Positions 16,977-25,866 of a stretch of 64,000 nucleotides of DNA are shown in pieces; positions within the stretch are counted from its first letter, which is position 1; each line of letters starts with the position of its first letter. The stretch is from contig JAKOVD010000110.1 in NCBI GenBank assembly GCA_029782215.1, positions 1-64,000 of the forward strand. The letters run 5' to 3'. Origin of the DNA: Chloroflexota bacterium. GTDB lineage: Bacteria; Chloroflexota; Anaerolineae; J102. The notes under the pieces are model-generated. The model searched no databases and was not told the DNA's origin. It was given only the letters and a program-made list of their open reading frames with translations. A program made the position numbers and the translations under genes.

Positions 16977-17999
16977 ATGCACCCTTGTCCAATTCGCCCC
17001 GCTCGCGTCCTGCTGTGGGCCGGCCTCTCCCTTCTGACGCTTTTGGTGGCTGGCTGCGGCCAGGTTACCACGCGACCGACCGTGCTGGTTCCCACGGCCA
17101 CGCGGACCCTGACGCCCACCTCCACGCCCACAGCGAAGCCAACGGCGACGCCTGCGCCCTACACCCCCGCGCCCACTGCCACCCCTACGGTCACGCCGAC
17201 ACCCATCGTCCACGTCATCGCCCGCGGCGAGACTCTGCTGGCGATTGCCAACAAGTACGGGGTGAGCGTCGCCGATATCCAGGAGGTCAACGGCATCAGC
17301 GATCCTCGCCTGCTCCAGGTGGGCCAGCAGATCTTCGTCCCCGCGCCAACGGTCGCGGTCGAGGCTGTCGCCGGCGCCAGTCCCACCCCCATTTCGACGC
17401 CGCTGCCGGTCACTGTGGGGGCGGTGTATTTTGGAACAGACGCCGGCGGAGGTCTCTGGGCGCTGGGCGAGGTCACCAACCCCGGCGCCGATCCCCTTGA
17501 AGGTGTCAAGGTCGCGCTGGCGCTGCTGGATGACAGCGGGGGCCAGCTTGCCGCCGGAGAATCTCTCACCCAGCTCGATGTCCTTCCGGCCGGCGGCAAG
17601 AGCCCCTTCGCCGTCTACTTTCCCACGCCGCCGGCGCGGTTCGCCAGCTACATCGCCCAGGTCGGCAGCGCCTACCCGGCCCATATCGGCTCCTTTTACC
17701 TCGACCTCAGCGCCAGCGACGTCACGGGTGAGGGTGAGCGCAACCATGCCTATACCGTCCATGGCGCCATTGACAACACCGGCCCCGAAGACGCTGTGGC
17801 GGTGGACGTCAATGTCATCCTGTACGATGCCATCGGCAACGTCATCGGCTACAGCCGGGGCGCGCCCGCACATAACGTCATTCCCCGCGGCGGCAAGACT
17901 ACCTTCAGCGTGACCGTGCTTCCCTTGGGCGGGCCGGTCGCCACCACCGTCGTCATCGCCCAGGGCCGCCGCGCCGAGACTCCGACGCCCACCCCATGA
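16977..17999 (+). CDS. LysM-domain lipoprotein
   Basis: A 340-residue exported lipoprotein: lipobox LLVAGC at Cys27, a Thr/Pro-rich spacer (about 35-75), one LysM domain (VHVIARGETLLAIANKYGV...QQIFVP, about 78-122), a second short linker, and a C-terminal beta-rich region with repeated ALGEVTNPGADPLEGVKV / HGAIDNTGPEDAVAVDVNV motifs of FxLYD type. LysM binds N-acetylglucosamine polymers such as peptidoglycan, so a cell-wall-associated role is likely. First gene of an overlapping trio: its stop overlaps the next start as ATGA. Confidence 0.88.
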   Translation: MHPCPIRPARVLLWAGLSLLTLLVAGCGQVTTRPTVLVPTATRTLTPTSTPTAKPTATPAPYTPAPTATPTVTPTPIVHVIARGETLLAIANKYGVSVADIQEVNGISDPRLLQVGQQIFVPAPTVAVEAVAGASPTPISTPLPVTVGAVYFGTDAGGGLWALGEVTNPGADPLEGVKVALALLDDSGGQLAAGESLTQLDVLPAGGKSPFAVYFPTPPARFASYIAQVGSAYPAHIGSFYLDLSASDVTGEGERNHAYTVHGAIDNTGPEDAVAVDVNVILYDAIGNVIGYSRGAPAHNVIPRGGKTTFSVTVLPLGGPVATTVVIAQGRRAETPTPTP

Positions 18000-18646
18000 G
18001 CACACCCAACCCGCTTCCCTTCGGCTTTCGCGTCGTGCAGGCCATGGCCCGCTTCCTGTTACGCTTGCTGACGCGGCTTGAGTTGGAGGGCCTCGATCGC
18101 ATGCCCCAGGCCGGGCCCGCCATCATCTGTCCCAACCACGTCGCCTGGACCGATCCCGTGCTCATCTTTGCCTATGTCAGGGGACCGACGACCGTGTTCG
18201 CCGCCGAGAAATGGGAACGTCGTTTCCCCGTCAATCTTCTCATGCGCTATCTCGGACACGCCATCTTCGTCCAGCGCGGCGAGGTCGACCGCCAGGCCCT
18301 GGGCAGGGCGCTGGAGATCCTCAAACAGGGCGGCATTCTCGGCGTCGCCCCTGAAGGCACGCGCTCCTATACGGGCGTGCTCGGCAAGGGGCATGATGGC
18401 GCTGTCTACTTGGCCAGCCGCACGGACGCCGCCATCGTCCCCGCGGCGATCTGGGGACACGAGGACGTCATCAGGCAGTGGCTGCGGCTGCGCCGCCCGC
18501 GCATCTGCTTCCACGTCGGCGAACCCTACCACCTGCCCGCCGAAGCCCGACGGGCGCGGTCCGGCGATCTTCCCGCCTATACAGAGGACCTCATGCGGCG
18601 CATTGCCGCCATGCTGCCTCCCGAGAACCGTGGACCCTATGCCTGA
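17996..18646 (+). CDS. 1-acyl-sn-glycerol-3-phosphate acyltransferase (PlsC-like)
   Basis: A 216-residue acyltransferase of the PlsC family, making phosphatidic acid or a related lipid at the inner face of the membrane. The catalytic NHxxxxD box is CPNHVAWTDP (His48, Asp53) and the substrate motif is APEGTRSYTG near 118. A hydrophobic N-terminal helix (about 10-30) may anchor it. It overlaps the LysM gene by 4 bases and the next gene by 8 bases, so translational coupling is probable. Confidence 0.92.
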   Translation: MSTPNPLPFGFRVVQAMARFLLRLLTRLELEGLDRMPQAGPAIICPNHVAWTDPVLIFAYVRGPTTVFAAEKWERRFPVNLLMRYLGHAIFVQRGEVDRQALGRALEILKQGGILGVAPEGTRSYTGVLGKGHDGAVYLASRTDAAIVPAAIWGHEDVIRQWLRLRRPRICFHVGEPYHLPAEARRARSGDLPAYTEDLMRRIAAMLPPENRGPYA

Positions 18647-19124
18647 GGGGGCAAGCGCCGCCAGCGTCTGTCCCTACCTGCGCGGGCGCTACCGCAGTGA
18701 GCCGAACCTGGCGCCGAGCGATGCCAACGCCTGCGTTCTGGCCGCCTTCATCTATCTGCCAAAGCCGCAGCAGTCTCGCTACTGCCTGGGCGGGCAGCAC
18801 TTGGCCTGTGCCCGTTTCGTCCGCCAACAAATGGAGCCGCTGCCCAGGTACCTCACCGGTATCCCGACAGCGCCGCCGCCGGAGCGCCTCGCGCCGGCTG
18901 AGCTGCCCACCCTCTGGTGGCGGCGGCGCGCTGGCAAGGTCTTTCTCAGGCTGATCGTCGTCCTCTTGTTTGCCGGACTGATCGTGTTCGGTTGGCACTG
19001 GCGCAGCACCAACATTCTGGTGCCGCTGACCCCGCGCCCGCCTTTGCCCACCGCCATTCCCGCTCCTACCCTGCCGCCACCCGATCTGTTCAGTCCGCCA
19101 ACAGCCGGACCGCCCGCTCACTAA
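18639..19124 (+). CDS. Small membrane protein with four-Cys motif
   Basis: A 161-residue protein starting at ATG 18639 inside the end of the acyltransferase gene. Residues about 12-64 hold a Cys motif (CPYLRG, then NACVLA, then RYCLGGQHLACARF), followed by a basic segment, one transmembrane helix (FLRLIVVLLFAGLIVFGW, about 104-121) and a Pro-rich extracytoplasmic tail. From memory, similar CPYLG...CY...YCL...CPRF motifs occur before membrane helices in other Chloroflexota LysM-type proteins. The four Cys could bind a metal. Function unknown. Its 3' end overlaps convergent ksgA by 35 bases. Confidence 0.75.
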   Translation: MPEGASAASVCPYLRGRYRSEPNLAPSDANACVLAAFIYLPKPQQSRYCLGGQHLACARFVRQQMEPLPRYLTGIPTAPPPERLAPAELPTLWWRRRAGKVFLRLIVVLLFAGLIVFGWHWRSTNILVPLTPRPPLPTAIPAPTLPPPDLFSPPTAGPPAH

Positions 19125-19965
19125 GGTTGCCGAACAAAGGATGGGCGGCAAGGGTCGCCCACTGTGCCAGATCGAGCTCCTGGGCCCGGACGTGTGGGGA
19201 CAGCCCGGCCTCGGCCAACGCTGCCGCCACGGCCCGGTCCGGCAGCGCCAGTCCCGCCGCAAGGCTGTTGTGCAGCATCTTGCGCTTCTGGGCAAAGCCC
19301 GCCCGCACCACGGCAAAGAACAGGCGCCGCTGCTCCACTCCTACCCAGGGCTGTTCCAGCGGGTCGAGACGCAGCACCGCCGAGTGCACCTTGGGCGGCG
19401 GCGTGAAAGCGCCGGGCGGCAGCCGACGCACGATCTGCGGCCGTGTGTAGGCCTGCACCGCCACCGCCAGCAGGCTCATCTGCGGTGGTCTGGCTGCGAT
19501 GCGCTGCGCTACGTCCAACTGTACCGTGACCACAGACCGGCGCGGAGGCAGATCGCTTTCCAGGTAGTGCCGCAGCAGCGCCGAAGTGATGTAGTAGGGC
19601 AGGTTGGCCACCAGCGAATAGGCCGTGACACCCCCGGTCTGCGCCAGGGCGTCGGTGGGCATCACCTTCAGAGCGTCCGCGTGCACCAGGTGGAACTGCG
19701 GCCACCCACGAAAGTGCGCCGCCAGCCGGGGCGCCAAAGCGTTGTCCAGCTCGATCGCCACCAGGCGGGCGACGTGCGGCAGCAGCGCCGCCGTGAGGGT
19801 GCCAGGCCCCGGACCGACCTCAATCACAACTGCCTCCGGCGGCAGCTCGGCGGCGGCGACGATGGCGTCAAGGATGTTCCGGTCCGTCAGATAGTGCTGG
19901 CCCAGGGCCTTTCGCGGCGCCAGGCCCTCTGCACGCAGGAGGGGGAGGAGTGAATCCGTGGTCAT
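19090..19965 (-). CDS. ksgA: 16S rRNA (adenine1518-N6/adenine1519-N6)-dimethyltransferase
   Basis: A 291-residue RsmA/KsgA enzyme that dimethylates two adenines in helix 45 of 16S rRNA late in 30S assembly. Motifs: RKALGQHYLTD at the N-terminus, VIEVGPGPGTLT for SAM, VANLPYYIT as the catalytic NLPY loop, and the C-terminal PPGAFTPPPKVHSAVLRL and GFAQKRKMLHNSL. The frame is open further upstream, but the ATG at 19965 gives the standard N-terminus. It follows the YabE-like gene by 16 bases on the same strand, a linkage also known from Bacillus (yabE) and mycobacteria (rpfB). Confidence 0.95.
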   Translation of the reverse strand: MTTDSLLPLLRAEGLAPRKALGQHYLTDRNILDAIVAAAELPPEAVVIEVGPGPGTLTAALLPHVARLVAIELDNALAPRLAAHFRGWPQFHLVHADALKVMPTDALAQTGGVTAYSLVANLPYYITSALLRHYLESDLPPRRSVVTVQLDVAQRIAARPPQMSLLAVAVQAYTRPQIVRRLPPGAFTPPPKVHSAVLRLDPLEQPWVGVEQRRLFFAVVRAGFAQKRKMLHNSLAAGLALPDRAVAAALAEAGLSPHVRAQELDLAQWATLAAHPLFGNLSERAVRLLAD

Positions 19966-19981
19966 GGCGAGCCGGCGGCGC

Positions 19982-21499
19982 CTACCGCCGGTCCGGGAAA
20001 CGCGGATAGTTGGGCAGCATATATTGGATGGCATAGGCGGGCGGCGGCGGCCACAGCAAGTAGACATCGCTCCACCAATGCCACGATTGGTAGCTGGCAT
20101 CGTCATAGCCAAGATCGACGAACTTGCCGCGCACACCCCCCCCGGTATCCCCTGCCAGCGCCAGCCCGTAGCCGGGGACATAGAGCCGCGATCGCAGAGG
20201 GATGAGCGCAGGATCGACGGCGGCGATGCCCTTCGCGAGGGTGAGGCCGATCCGCGTTCGCCCGTACCAGGGCGCCGAGGTCGGAGTGCCCGACCGCGCC
20301 GGGCTGTAGGAGGTGGTGTAGGCACGGACCTTGCGCCAATAGGTGATGGGACCCTCTGGGGTGTCCAGCGTCTTGGGCTCGATCTGGCGCCCATAGGCAA
20401 TCACGCGATTCTGCGGCTCCGATGCCAGCCAATCGTCTTCCATCTCCCTCGCCACTTCTACGCCGTCCTCCCAGCGAATGCGGAAACGCTTGCGGCGGAC
20501 ACCCTCGACACCCGGATTGGCCACCCGCTGGCTGTCGATCGGTAGGCTGTCGTCGCCTGAGTACACCGTTTGAAACGGGGTGCGCTGCTCTTCGTACACC
20601 ACATCCTCGCGCACCCGTGTGATCTTAATCTCCAGCTCGGGACGCAGCGCCGTCTCCAGGGACGGGAACACAATGTCAAGGCCCGTCGCCATCACACCCA
20701 GTTCTGCCAGGGCATCGCCGACGCTGGAACGCTGCGTGCGCGTCCCCATCGTCCGTCCGTCGGCAGTCACGCGGATCGGGGTCGACCGGGTGATCACGAT
20801 GCGCTGTCCCGGCTGCAGCCTGGCATCGAGCGGAGGAAACACGGTATCTCCCTGGTAGACCGGCGCCTGGGCTTCTGCCAGCGCGCCGCCCACGGTCAGG
20901 GCAGTCGTCATCTGGCGGGCGGGCACGGCGCCTCCGTCCTCCAGGATGAAAGGCAGCGCTCTGCGGATGCGCAGGTCCACCGGCGCCGGCGCCTGCTCGG
21001 TCTCGCTCACCAGCAGGTTGGTGCGCCGCCTGACCCAGGGCGCCGCCGGGAGGACGGAGTCGACCGTCACCGCGGCGTCGCCAAGCAGGATCTGGTCGTA
21101 CGGCTGCACACGCACCCCTTGCTCCGCCAGGAAAGCTCCCACGGTTTGCGCCCGCGTCCAGGCGAGCTGGCTGCCGTCGCTCCCGCGCAGACGGACAGGC
21201 CGCGCACGGTCCAACACGATGCGTCCCGCCTGGGGAAAGGCTACGTGATCCTCAGCCCGCACCTGGTAGCCCAGCCGCGCCAGAAGTTTCAGGCCGTCGG
21301 GTTCGTTGGTGCGAACGATGCGCTCTACGCCGTCCACGACCACCGTCACCGGCGTCAGGCTGGCATAGTACAGGCGGGCGCCGGCCGCCAGTCCGGCGAC
21401 GATAAGCAGGGCCAGGACCGCCACGAGGACGCGCGGGGACGGTCGGAGGGTCTTGCCGCTCAGGCGCTGCCGCAATGTACCGGAGGTCGCTGTGGCCAC
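19982..21499 (-). CDS. YabE/Rpf-like cell-wall protein: DUF348 repeats, G5-like region and 3D domain
   Basis: A 505-residue membrane-anchored extracellular protein. One transmembrane helix (about 24-46) is followed by three DUF348-type repeats (VTVVVDGVERIVRTNEPDGLKLLARLGY and two more), a G5-like stretch (REDVVYEEQRTPFQTVYSGDD), and a C-terminal 3D domain with AYTTSYSP, GDTGGGVRGKFVDLGYDD (Asp451, Asp462). 3D domains are the catalytic part of MltA-like/YuiC lytic transglycosylases; Rpf proteins use the same accessory domains. It likely cleaves peptidoglycan during growth or exit from dormancy. The sequence supports the fold but not the exact reaction. Confidence 0.88.
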   Translation of the reverse strand: MATATSGTLRQRLSGKTLRPSPRVLVAVLALLIVAGLAAGARLYYASLTPVTVVVDGVERIVRTNEPDGLKLLARLGYQVRAEDHVAFPQAGRIVLDRARPVRLRGSDGSQLAWTRAQTVGAFLAEQGVRVQPYDQILLGDAAVTVDSVLPAAPWVRRRTNLLVSETEQAPAPVDLRIRRALPFILEDGGAVPARQMTTALTVGGALAEAQAPVYQGDTVFPPLDARLQPGQRIVITRSTPIRVTADGRTMGTRTQRSSVGDALAELGVMATGLDIVFPSLETALRPELEIKITRVREDVVYEEQRTPFQTVYSGDDSLPIDSQRVANPGVEGVRRKRFRIRWEDGVEVAREMEDDWLASEPQNRVIAYGRQIEPKTLDTPEGPITYWRKVRAYTTSYSPARSGTPTSAPWYGRTRIGLTLAKGIAAVDPALIPLRSRLYVPGYGLALAGDTGGGVRGKFVDLGYDDASYQSWHWWSDVYLLWPPPPAYAIQYMLPNYPRFPDRR

Positions 21500-21534
21500 G
21501 GTTGGCGCGCTCTCAACAGGTCGCAGGACGTCTC

Positions 21535-22791
21535 TCAGACGCCCATCGGGATGACCATGTCATAGGGTGAGGCCGACAGGTTGACGACCTGGCCTGCGCT
21601 GTCGATCGCCACTGTATCTTCAATGCGGATCGCCCAGCCTTCGTCAGGATCATAGAGGCCTGGCTCGATGCTGATCACGTGTCCGGGCTGAAGGCTGGCG
21701 CTGTTGCCGGGAATGATGCCCAGATAGGGGCCTTCGTGGACGTCCAGGCCCACGCCGTGGCCGAGGCTGTGCGTATAGCCCTTGAGCGTGCGCGGCTCGC
21801 TGCGCAAGGTGGGATAGCCTGCGTCTTCGAAGAAGTCGCAGGTCATTCCCTGGTACGAGGCGACAGGCTCGCCCACGCGCAGCGCCTGCAGAAGCAGGTC
21901 GAAGATGGTCTTGACCTGCCGCCAACGCGACGCGAGCTGCGGCGGCGCATAGCCCAGGAAAAAGGTGCGCGTGATATCGTGGAAATAGCCCGAGGCGCGG
22001 TCGCGCGGGAAGAGGTCGAAGACGATACTTTCGCCCAGGCGCAGCGGCATATCCGGTTGGCCCGTGTTGTGGCCGACGGCCCCATCCCGGCCCTGGCAGA
22101 ACAGGTTCTCGTGTGCTTCATCCAGGTTGCGCTTGGCCAGCTCCGTGCGGATCAACGCTTTGCAGTCGCCGATGGTCAGTGGGCTGCCATCCGCCTTATA
22201 GACGCCGCCGTTGCGGACGGCATGGGACTGGATAAAGGCGATGACGACGGCGATGACCTCGCCGGTGAGCTCGCCGGCACGGCGCATCGCCGCAATCTCA
22301 CGATCGTCCTTCGTCTCCCGCGCAATCTGGAACAGGGTGGGCGCCAGATCACCCGTCACCTCCAGGTGCGGGTTGGCGCTGGCCAGGCGTTGCAGCAGCG
22401 CGAAACCACTGCCGATATCCCCCACAGGCACCCGATTGCTGGCGCCCGCGCCAAAGAAGCCCACGCGCCCGGTGATGCCAAGCTCGGCCAGGATGTCGGT
22501 CCATTGGCGGGTGACGGCGGCCAAACGATCCCCCTGGCTGGCTAGCAGGTACTCGTTCAGATCGTAATCGCTCCACAATCGCACCGGATGGCCGGTGCTT
22601 GCAGCCAGCTCCCGCTCCAGGGGGCTGGCGAACAGCGCCGCGGCCCCATCACGGCGCAACAAGTACATCGCGCCTTCGAGCTTGACACCACCCGTCACAT
22701 AGGCAAGGTCTTTGCAGTCGTCGGTGTTGCCGGTGACGACCACGGCGTCAAGATGGCGTTCGTCCATTAAGCGGGGAATATCGGATCTCAT
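21535..22791 (-). CDS. M24-family metallopeptidase (Xaa-Pro aminopeptidase-like)
   Basis: A 418-residue creatinase/aminopeptidase-P-type enzyme. The N-terminal domain (about 1-170) precedes the pita-bread catalytic domain. The two-metal ligands are visible: Asp in ESIVFDLFPRD, Asp in YFHDITRTFF, His in TLKGYTHSLGHGVGLDVHEGP, Glu in VISIEPGLYD and Glu in AIRIEDTVAID. Likely removes N-terminal residues preceding proline, or hydrolyses Pro dipeptides. Cytosolic. Same strand as the downstream YabE-like and ksgA genes, with a 35-base gap. Confidence 0.9.
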   Translation of the reverse strand: MRSDIPRLMDERHLDAVVVTGNTDDCKDLAYVTGGVKLEGAMYLLRRDGAAALFASPLERELAASTGHPVRLWSDYDLNEYLLASQGDRLAAVTRQWTDILAELGITGRVGFFGAGASNRVPVGDIGSGFALLQRLASANPHLEVTGDLAPTLFQIARETKDDREIAAMRRAGELTGEVIAVVIAFIQSHAVRNGGVYKADGSPLTIGDCKALIRTELAKRNLDEAHENLFCQGRDGAVGHNTGQPDMPLRLGESIVFDLFPRDRASGYFHDITRTFFLGYAPPQLASRWRQVKTIFDLLLQALRVGEPVASYQGMTCDFFEDAGYPTLRSEPRTLKGYTHSLGHGVGLDVHEGPYLGIIPGNSASLQPGHVISIEPGLYDPDEGWAIRIEDTVAIDSAGQVVNLSASPYDMVIPMGV

Positions 22792-22901
22792 TGGCTGGAG
22801 GACTCGGTTGGAAGGAAATCTAGAGGCGGCGAGCCGGCTGCCGCTTGCAGACGGTCAGCGAAGCAGACAAACTGCAAGCCTAGACCGTCGGCACGGTCCT
22901 G

Positions 22902-23561
22902 TCAAGCAGGCCGCGGCTTGCGCGCCAGGAGCGAAGCGGTGCAGGCGCTGCGACCGGCGCCAGGATGCCAGCGCTGCTCTTCGAAAGCCATGATCTCCCA
23001 GCCCTCAAACAGCGCTACAAGCTCGCCCGGCTGCAGCAGGAAGTCGGCGTTATAGTCGCCATGGGTGAGCAGCAGGTCGGTGTGGTAGGTGGTGTAGAGG
23101 AAAAGCCCCCCGGTCTTCACGGCGCCCTGCAAGGGCGCCAACAGCTCGCGATTGAGGTAGAGCGAGACCAGAACCAGGTCGTAGGCGCCCGGCTCGGGGC
23201 GCCAGAGTTCCAGGTCCGCACAGATGGGCAGGATGGCGTCGGCGCAGGCCAGGCGCGCTACCTGCTCGCGGAGGTGCGCCAGCCCGACCGGGCTGATGTC
23301 GACCGCATCGACCTGATAGCCAAGCCCCGCCAGCCAGATGCTGTACCTGCCGGCGCCGCACGCCGCGTCCAGGGCGCGCCCGCCTGCCAGGTGAGACCGT
23401 TGGGAGGCTGCCCATGAACTGATCGCGGCCGTCAAAGGGCCACGCCCAGCCCGGTAGCGTTCGTCCCACCGCTTCTGGTCGGCCTCGGCCCGGGAAGCTG
23501 GGGCCTTCGGTTCGTCGTCGCTCACCTCGCCCGCGCCTGGCATTGGGAAGGATGACTCCAT
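22902..23561 (-). CDS. SAM-dependent methyltransferase (TehB-like class I)
   Basis: A 219-residue class I methyltransferase. KRWDERYRAGRGP at about 30-42 is typical of TehB/thiopurine-like enzymes; the SAM site is ALDAACGAGRYSIWLA, with VDAVDISPVGL next and LVLVSLYLNRELL as the post-IV region. YTTYHTDLLLTHGDYNADFLL and the C-terminal strands complete the fold. The substrate is unknown (metalloid, small thiol or metabolite). It is transcribed towards the M24 peptidase gene, with about 110 bases between them. Confidence 0.85.
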   Translation of the reverse strand: MESSFPMPGAGEVSDDEPKAPASRAEADQKRWDERYRAGRGPLTAAISSWAASQRSHLAGGRALDAACGAGRYSIWLAGLGYQVDAVDISPVGLAHLREQVARLACADAILPICADLELWRPEPGAYDLVLVSLYLNRELLAPLQGAVKTGGLFLYTTYHTDLLLTHGDYNADFLLQPGELVALFEGWEIMAFEEQRWHPGAGRSACTASLLARKPRPA

Positions 23562-23698
23562 AGGCTACCGATTTTAGCACGGCTGCGGTAGAATACGGAA
23601 CCGCTTGCCGGCCTTCAAACACCCGCAGCGCCGGACCTGGCTCCCTGTCCCGGCCCGGCTTCCGATAGAGCCATTCTCACCGCAAGGAGCACCGCACG

Positions 23699-25270
23699 AT
23701 GGCTGCACCCTCCGTCAAGATCACGTACGCCACTCTCTCAGCCGATAACGCCGAGCTGCACGCCGCCTATGAGGCCGCTCTGGCCAGGACCCGGGCCGAG
23801 CTTGGACGCACCTATCCCCTGCTCATCGGTGGTCAGGAACGTCGCGCAACCGAGACCTTCCGCGACATCACACCCATCAATGCCAGTGTACTGCTCGGCT
23901 ACTTCCAGAAAGGGAGCCGCCAGGATGGGCTGGATGCCATCGCCGCCGCCCGCCGCGCCGCCCGCGACTGGGGACGGCGGCCCTGGCAGGAGCGCGTCGG
24001 TATCCTGCGCCGTGCGGCCAGCCTGATGGATGAGCGCACCTACGACATCGCCGCCGTCATCAGCCTGGAGGTGGGCAAGAATCGCCTGGAGGCCCTCGGC
24101 GACATCGCCGAAACTGCGGACCTCATCCGCTATGCCTGCGACGACCTTGAGAAGCACGATGGCTATGTCCGCCCGCTGCTCGCCGAATCCTCCCGGCACG
24201 CCAACTTCAGCGTGCTCAAGCCCTACGGCGTTTGGGTGGTGGTGGCGCCCTTCAACTTCCCCTCCGCGCTTGCCGGGGGTCCCACCGGCGCCGCCCTCGT
24301 CGCCGGCAACGCCGTCGTTCTCAAGCCTGCCACCGACACGCCCTGGACGGCCTGGAAGCTCGTGGAATGCTTCCGCGATGCCGGCGTTCCCGAGGGGGTC
24401 ATCAACTTCGTGACCGGCCCCGGTTCCACGTTGGGCGAGGCCCTGATCAGCAGCCCGGACGTCGATGGCTACACCTTCACCGGCTCCTATGATGTCGGCA
24501 TGCACCTCCTGCGCACGGTCGCCCAGGGCCGCTACCCCCGCCCCGTCGTGGCGGAGATGGGCGGCAAGAATCCCGTCATCATCAGCCGCCATGCCGATCT
24601 GGAAAAGGCATCGTTGGGCTGCTTGCGCTCCGCCTTCGGTCTCCAGGGCCAGAAGTGCTCGGCGGCCTCTCGTATTTATGTCGAGCGGCCCGCTTACGAC
24701 GACTTCATGCACCACTTCCTGGACCGTACTTCCGCCATCGCCGTGGGCGACCCCACGGAACGCCAGGTGTTCATGGGACCGGTCGTCAACCGCAAGGCCT
24801 ATGAGGACTACCAGGGCTATGTGGCCGAGGCGCGCGAGGGTGGCGAGATTGCCTTTGGCGGCCAGGTCCTTACCGAAGGCGCCCTCGCCGACGGCTTCTT
24901 TGCGGCGCCCACCGTGATCACCGACCTCCCCCTCAGCCACCGCCTGTGGGAGGTGGAGATGTTCCTGCCCATCGTCGCCGTGCATGCCGTCGACAGCCTT
25001 GACGAAGCCATGAACCTGGCCAACGATCATCTGTACGGCCTCACCGCCGGTTTCTTCAGCGAGAACCCTGACGAACACCGCTGGTTCTTCGACAACGTCG
25101 AGATCGGCGTCTCCTACGTCAACCGCGCCGCCGGCGCCACCACCGGCGCCTGGCCCGGCTACCAGGCTTTTGGCGGCTGGCGCGGCTCGGGTTCCACCGG
25201 CAAGGCGGCCGGGTCCTTCTACTACCTGCCTCTGTACATGCGCGAACAGAGCCAGACCACGGTGGGCTGA
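23699..25270 (+). CDS. L-glutamate gamma-semialdehyde (P5C) dehydrogenase
   Basis: A 523-residue NAD-dependent aldehyde dehydrogenase oxidising delta-1-pyrroline-5-carboxylate (glutamate semialdehyde) to glutamate, the last step of proline and arginine breakdown. Key residues: APFNFPSAL for the oxyanion Asn, KPATDTPW, the general base Glu in VVAEMGGKNPVII, and the nucleophile Cys in LQGQKCSAASR. RYACDDLEKHDGYV and the C-terminal GAWPGYQAFGGWRGSGSTGKAAGS fit the RocA/PruA-like group of stand-alone enzymes. GCAAGGAG precedes the ATG. No proline dehydrogenase is adjacent. Confidence 0.9.
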   Translation: MAAPSVKITYATLSADNAELHAAYEAALARTRAELGRTYPLLIGGQERRATETFRDITPINASVLLGYFQKGSRQDGLDAIAAARRAARDWGRRPWQERVGILRRAASLMDERTYDIAAVISLEVGKNRLEALGDIAETADLIRYACDDLEKHDGYVRPLLAESSRHANFSVLKPYGVWVVVAPFNFPSALAGGPTGAALVAGNAVVLKPATDTPWTAWKLVECFRDAGVPEGVINFVTGPGSTLGEALISSPDVDGYTFTGSYDVGMHLLRTVAQGRYPRPVVAEMGGKNPVIISRHADLEKASLGCLRSAFGLQGQKCSAASRIYVERPAYDDFMHHFLDRTSAIAVGDPTERQVFMGPVVNRKAYEDYQGYVAEAREGGEIAFGGQVLTEGALADGFFAAPTVITDLPLSHRLWEVEMFLPIVAVHAVDSLDEAMNLANDHLYGLTAGFFSENPDEHRWFFDNVEIGVSYVNRAAGATTGAWPGYQAFGGWRGSGSTGKAAGSFYYLPLYMREQSQTTVG

Positions 25271-25284
25271 GGCCAACCCTGCCG

Positions 25285-25797
25285 ATGACCTGGCGCCATC
25301 TGCCCTTGCTGGTGTTGGCGGTGCTGCTGGCTGCATGCGCCTCGTTCGCCGTGCCGCTCCCCGCGCTTGACGGCGCCCAGCAAGCTCCCGACTTGACCCT
25401 GCCCACCCCAGAGGGTGGGACCTTCAAGCTCTCGGACCTGCGCGGCAAGGTCGTCTTCGTCAACTTCTGGGGCACCTACTGTCCGCCCTGCGTGGACGAG
25501 ATGCCGGCGCTGCAGAGCGTCTACCAGGAAATGGCCGGTGATGGCCTTGTGGTGGTCGGCGTCAACGTCGAGGAAAAGCCCGCCAAGGTCGCAGCCTGGA
25601 CGCAGGAACACGGCATCACCTTTCCCATCGCCCTGTCAGATGATGGCACGGTCAACCCCGTGCTGGCGCTGCGCCACATGCCGACCACCTGGTTCGTCGA
25701 CGCAAACGGCGTCCTCCGCGGCAAGATGATCGGGCAGATGGACGCCCGGATCGCTCGTCGCGTGGCCGAGCGCCTGCTCGCCGAATCACGCCCCTGA
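25285..25797 (+). CDS. TlpA/ResA-like thioredoxin lipoprotein
   Basis: A 170-residue extracytoplasmic thiol-disulfide oxidoreductase. Lipobox VLLAAC (Cys18) anchors it to the outside of the membrane; the thioredoxin-fold core starts with LTLPTPEGGTFKLSDLRGKVVFVNFWGTYCPPC, giving the redox pair Cys66 and Cys69, and ends with the cis-Pro loop (MPTTWFVDANG). Such proteins reduce disulfides in cytochrome c maturation or extracytoplasmic proteins. It begins 14 bases after the P5C dehydrogenase stop. Confidence 0.92.
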   Translation: MTWRHLPLLVLAVLLAACASFAVPLPALDGAQQAPDLTLPTPEGGTFKLSDLRGKVVFVNFWGTYCPPCVDEMPALQSVYQEMAGDGLVVVGVNVEEKPAKVAAWTQEHGITFPIALSDDGTVNPVLALRHMPTTWFVDANGVLRGKMIGQMDARIARRVAERLLAESRP

Positions 25798-25866
25798 CCT
25801 CGTCGTCTCGTCCCGTCCGCTGGCGCCGCCGGCGCTGCACTCCCTTCCGCACTCCCTGCCTGCACT

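Noticed and set aside
23738..25336. A 532-codon minus-strand frame opposite P5C dehydrogenase
   Set aside because: It has no recognisable domain and the plus-strand frame carries all aldehyde dehydrogenase motifs; long antisense frames are expected at this GC content.
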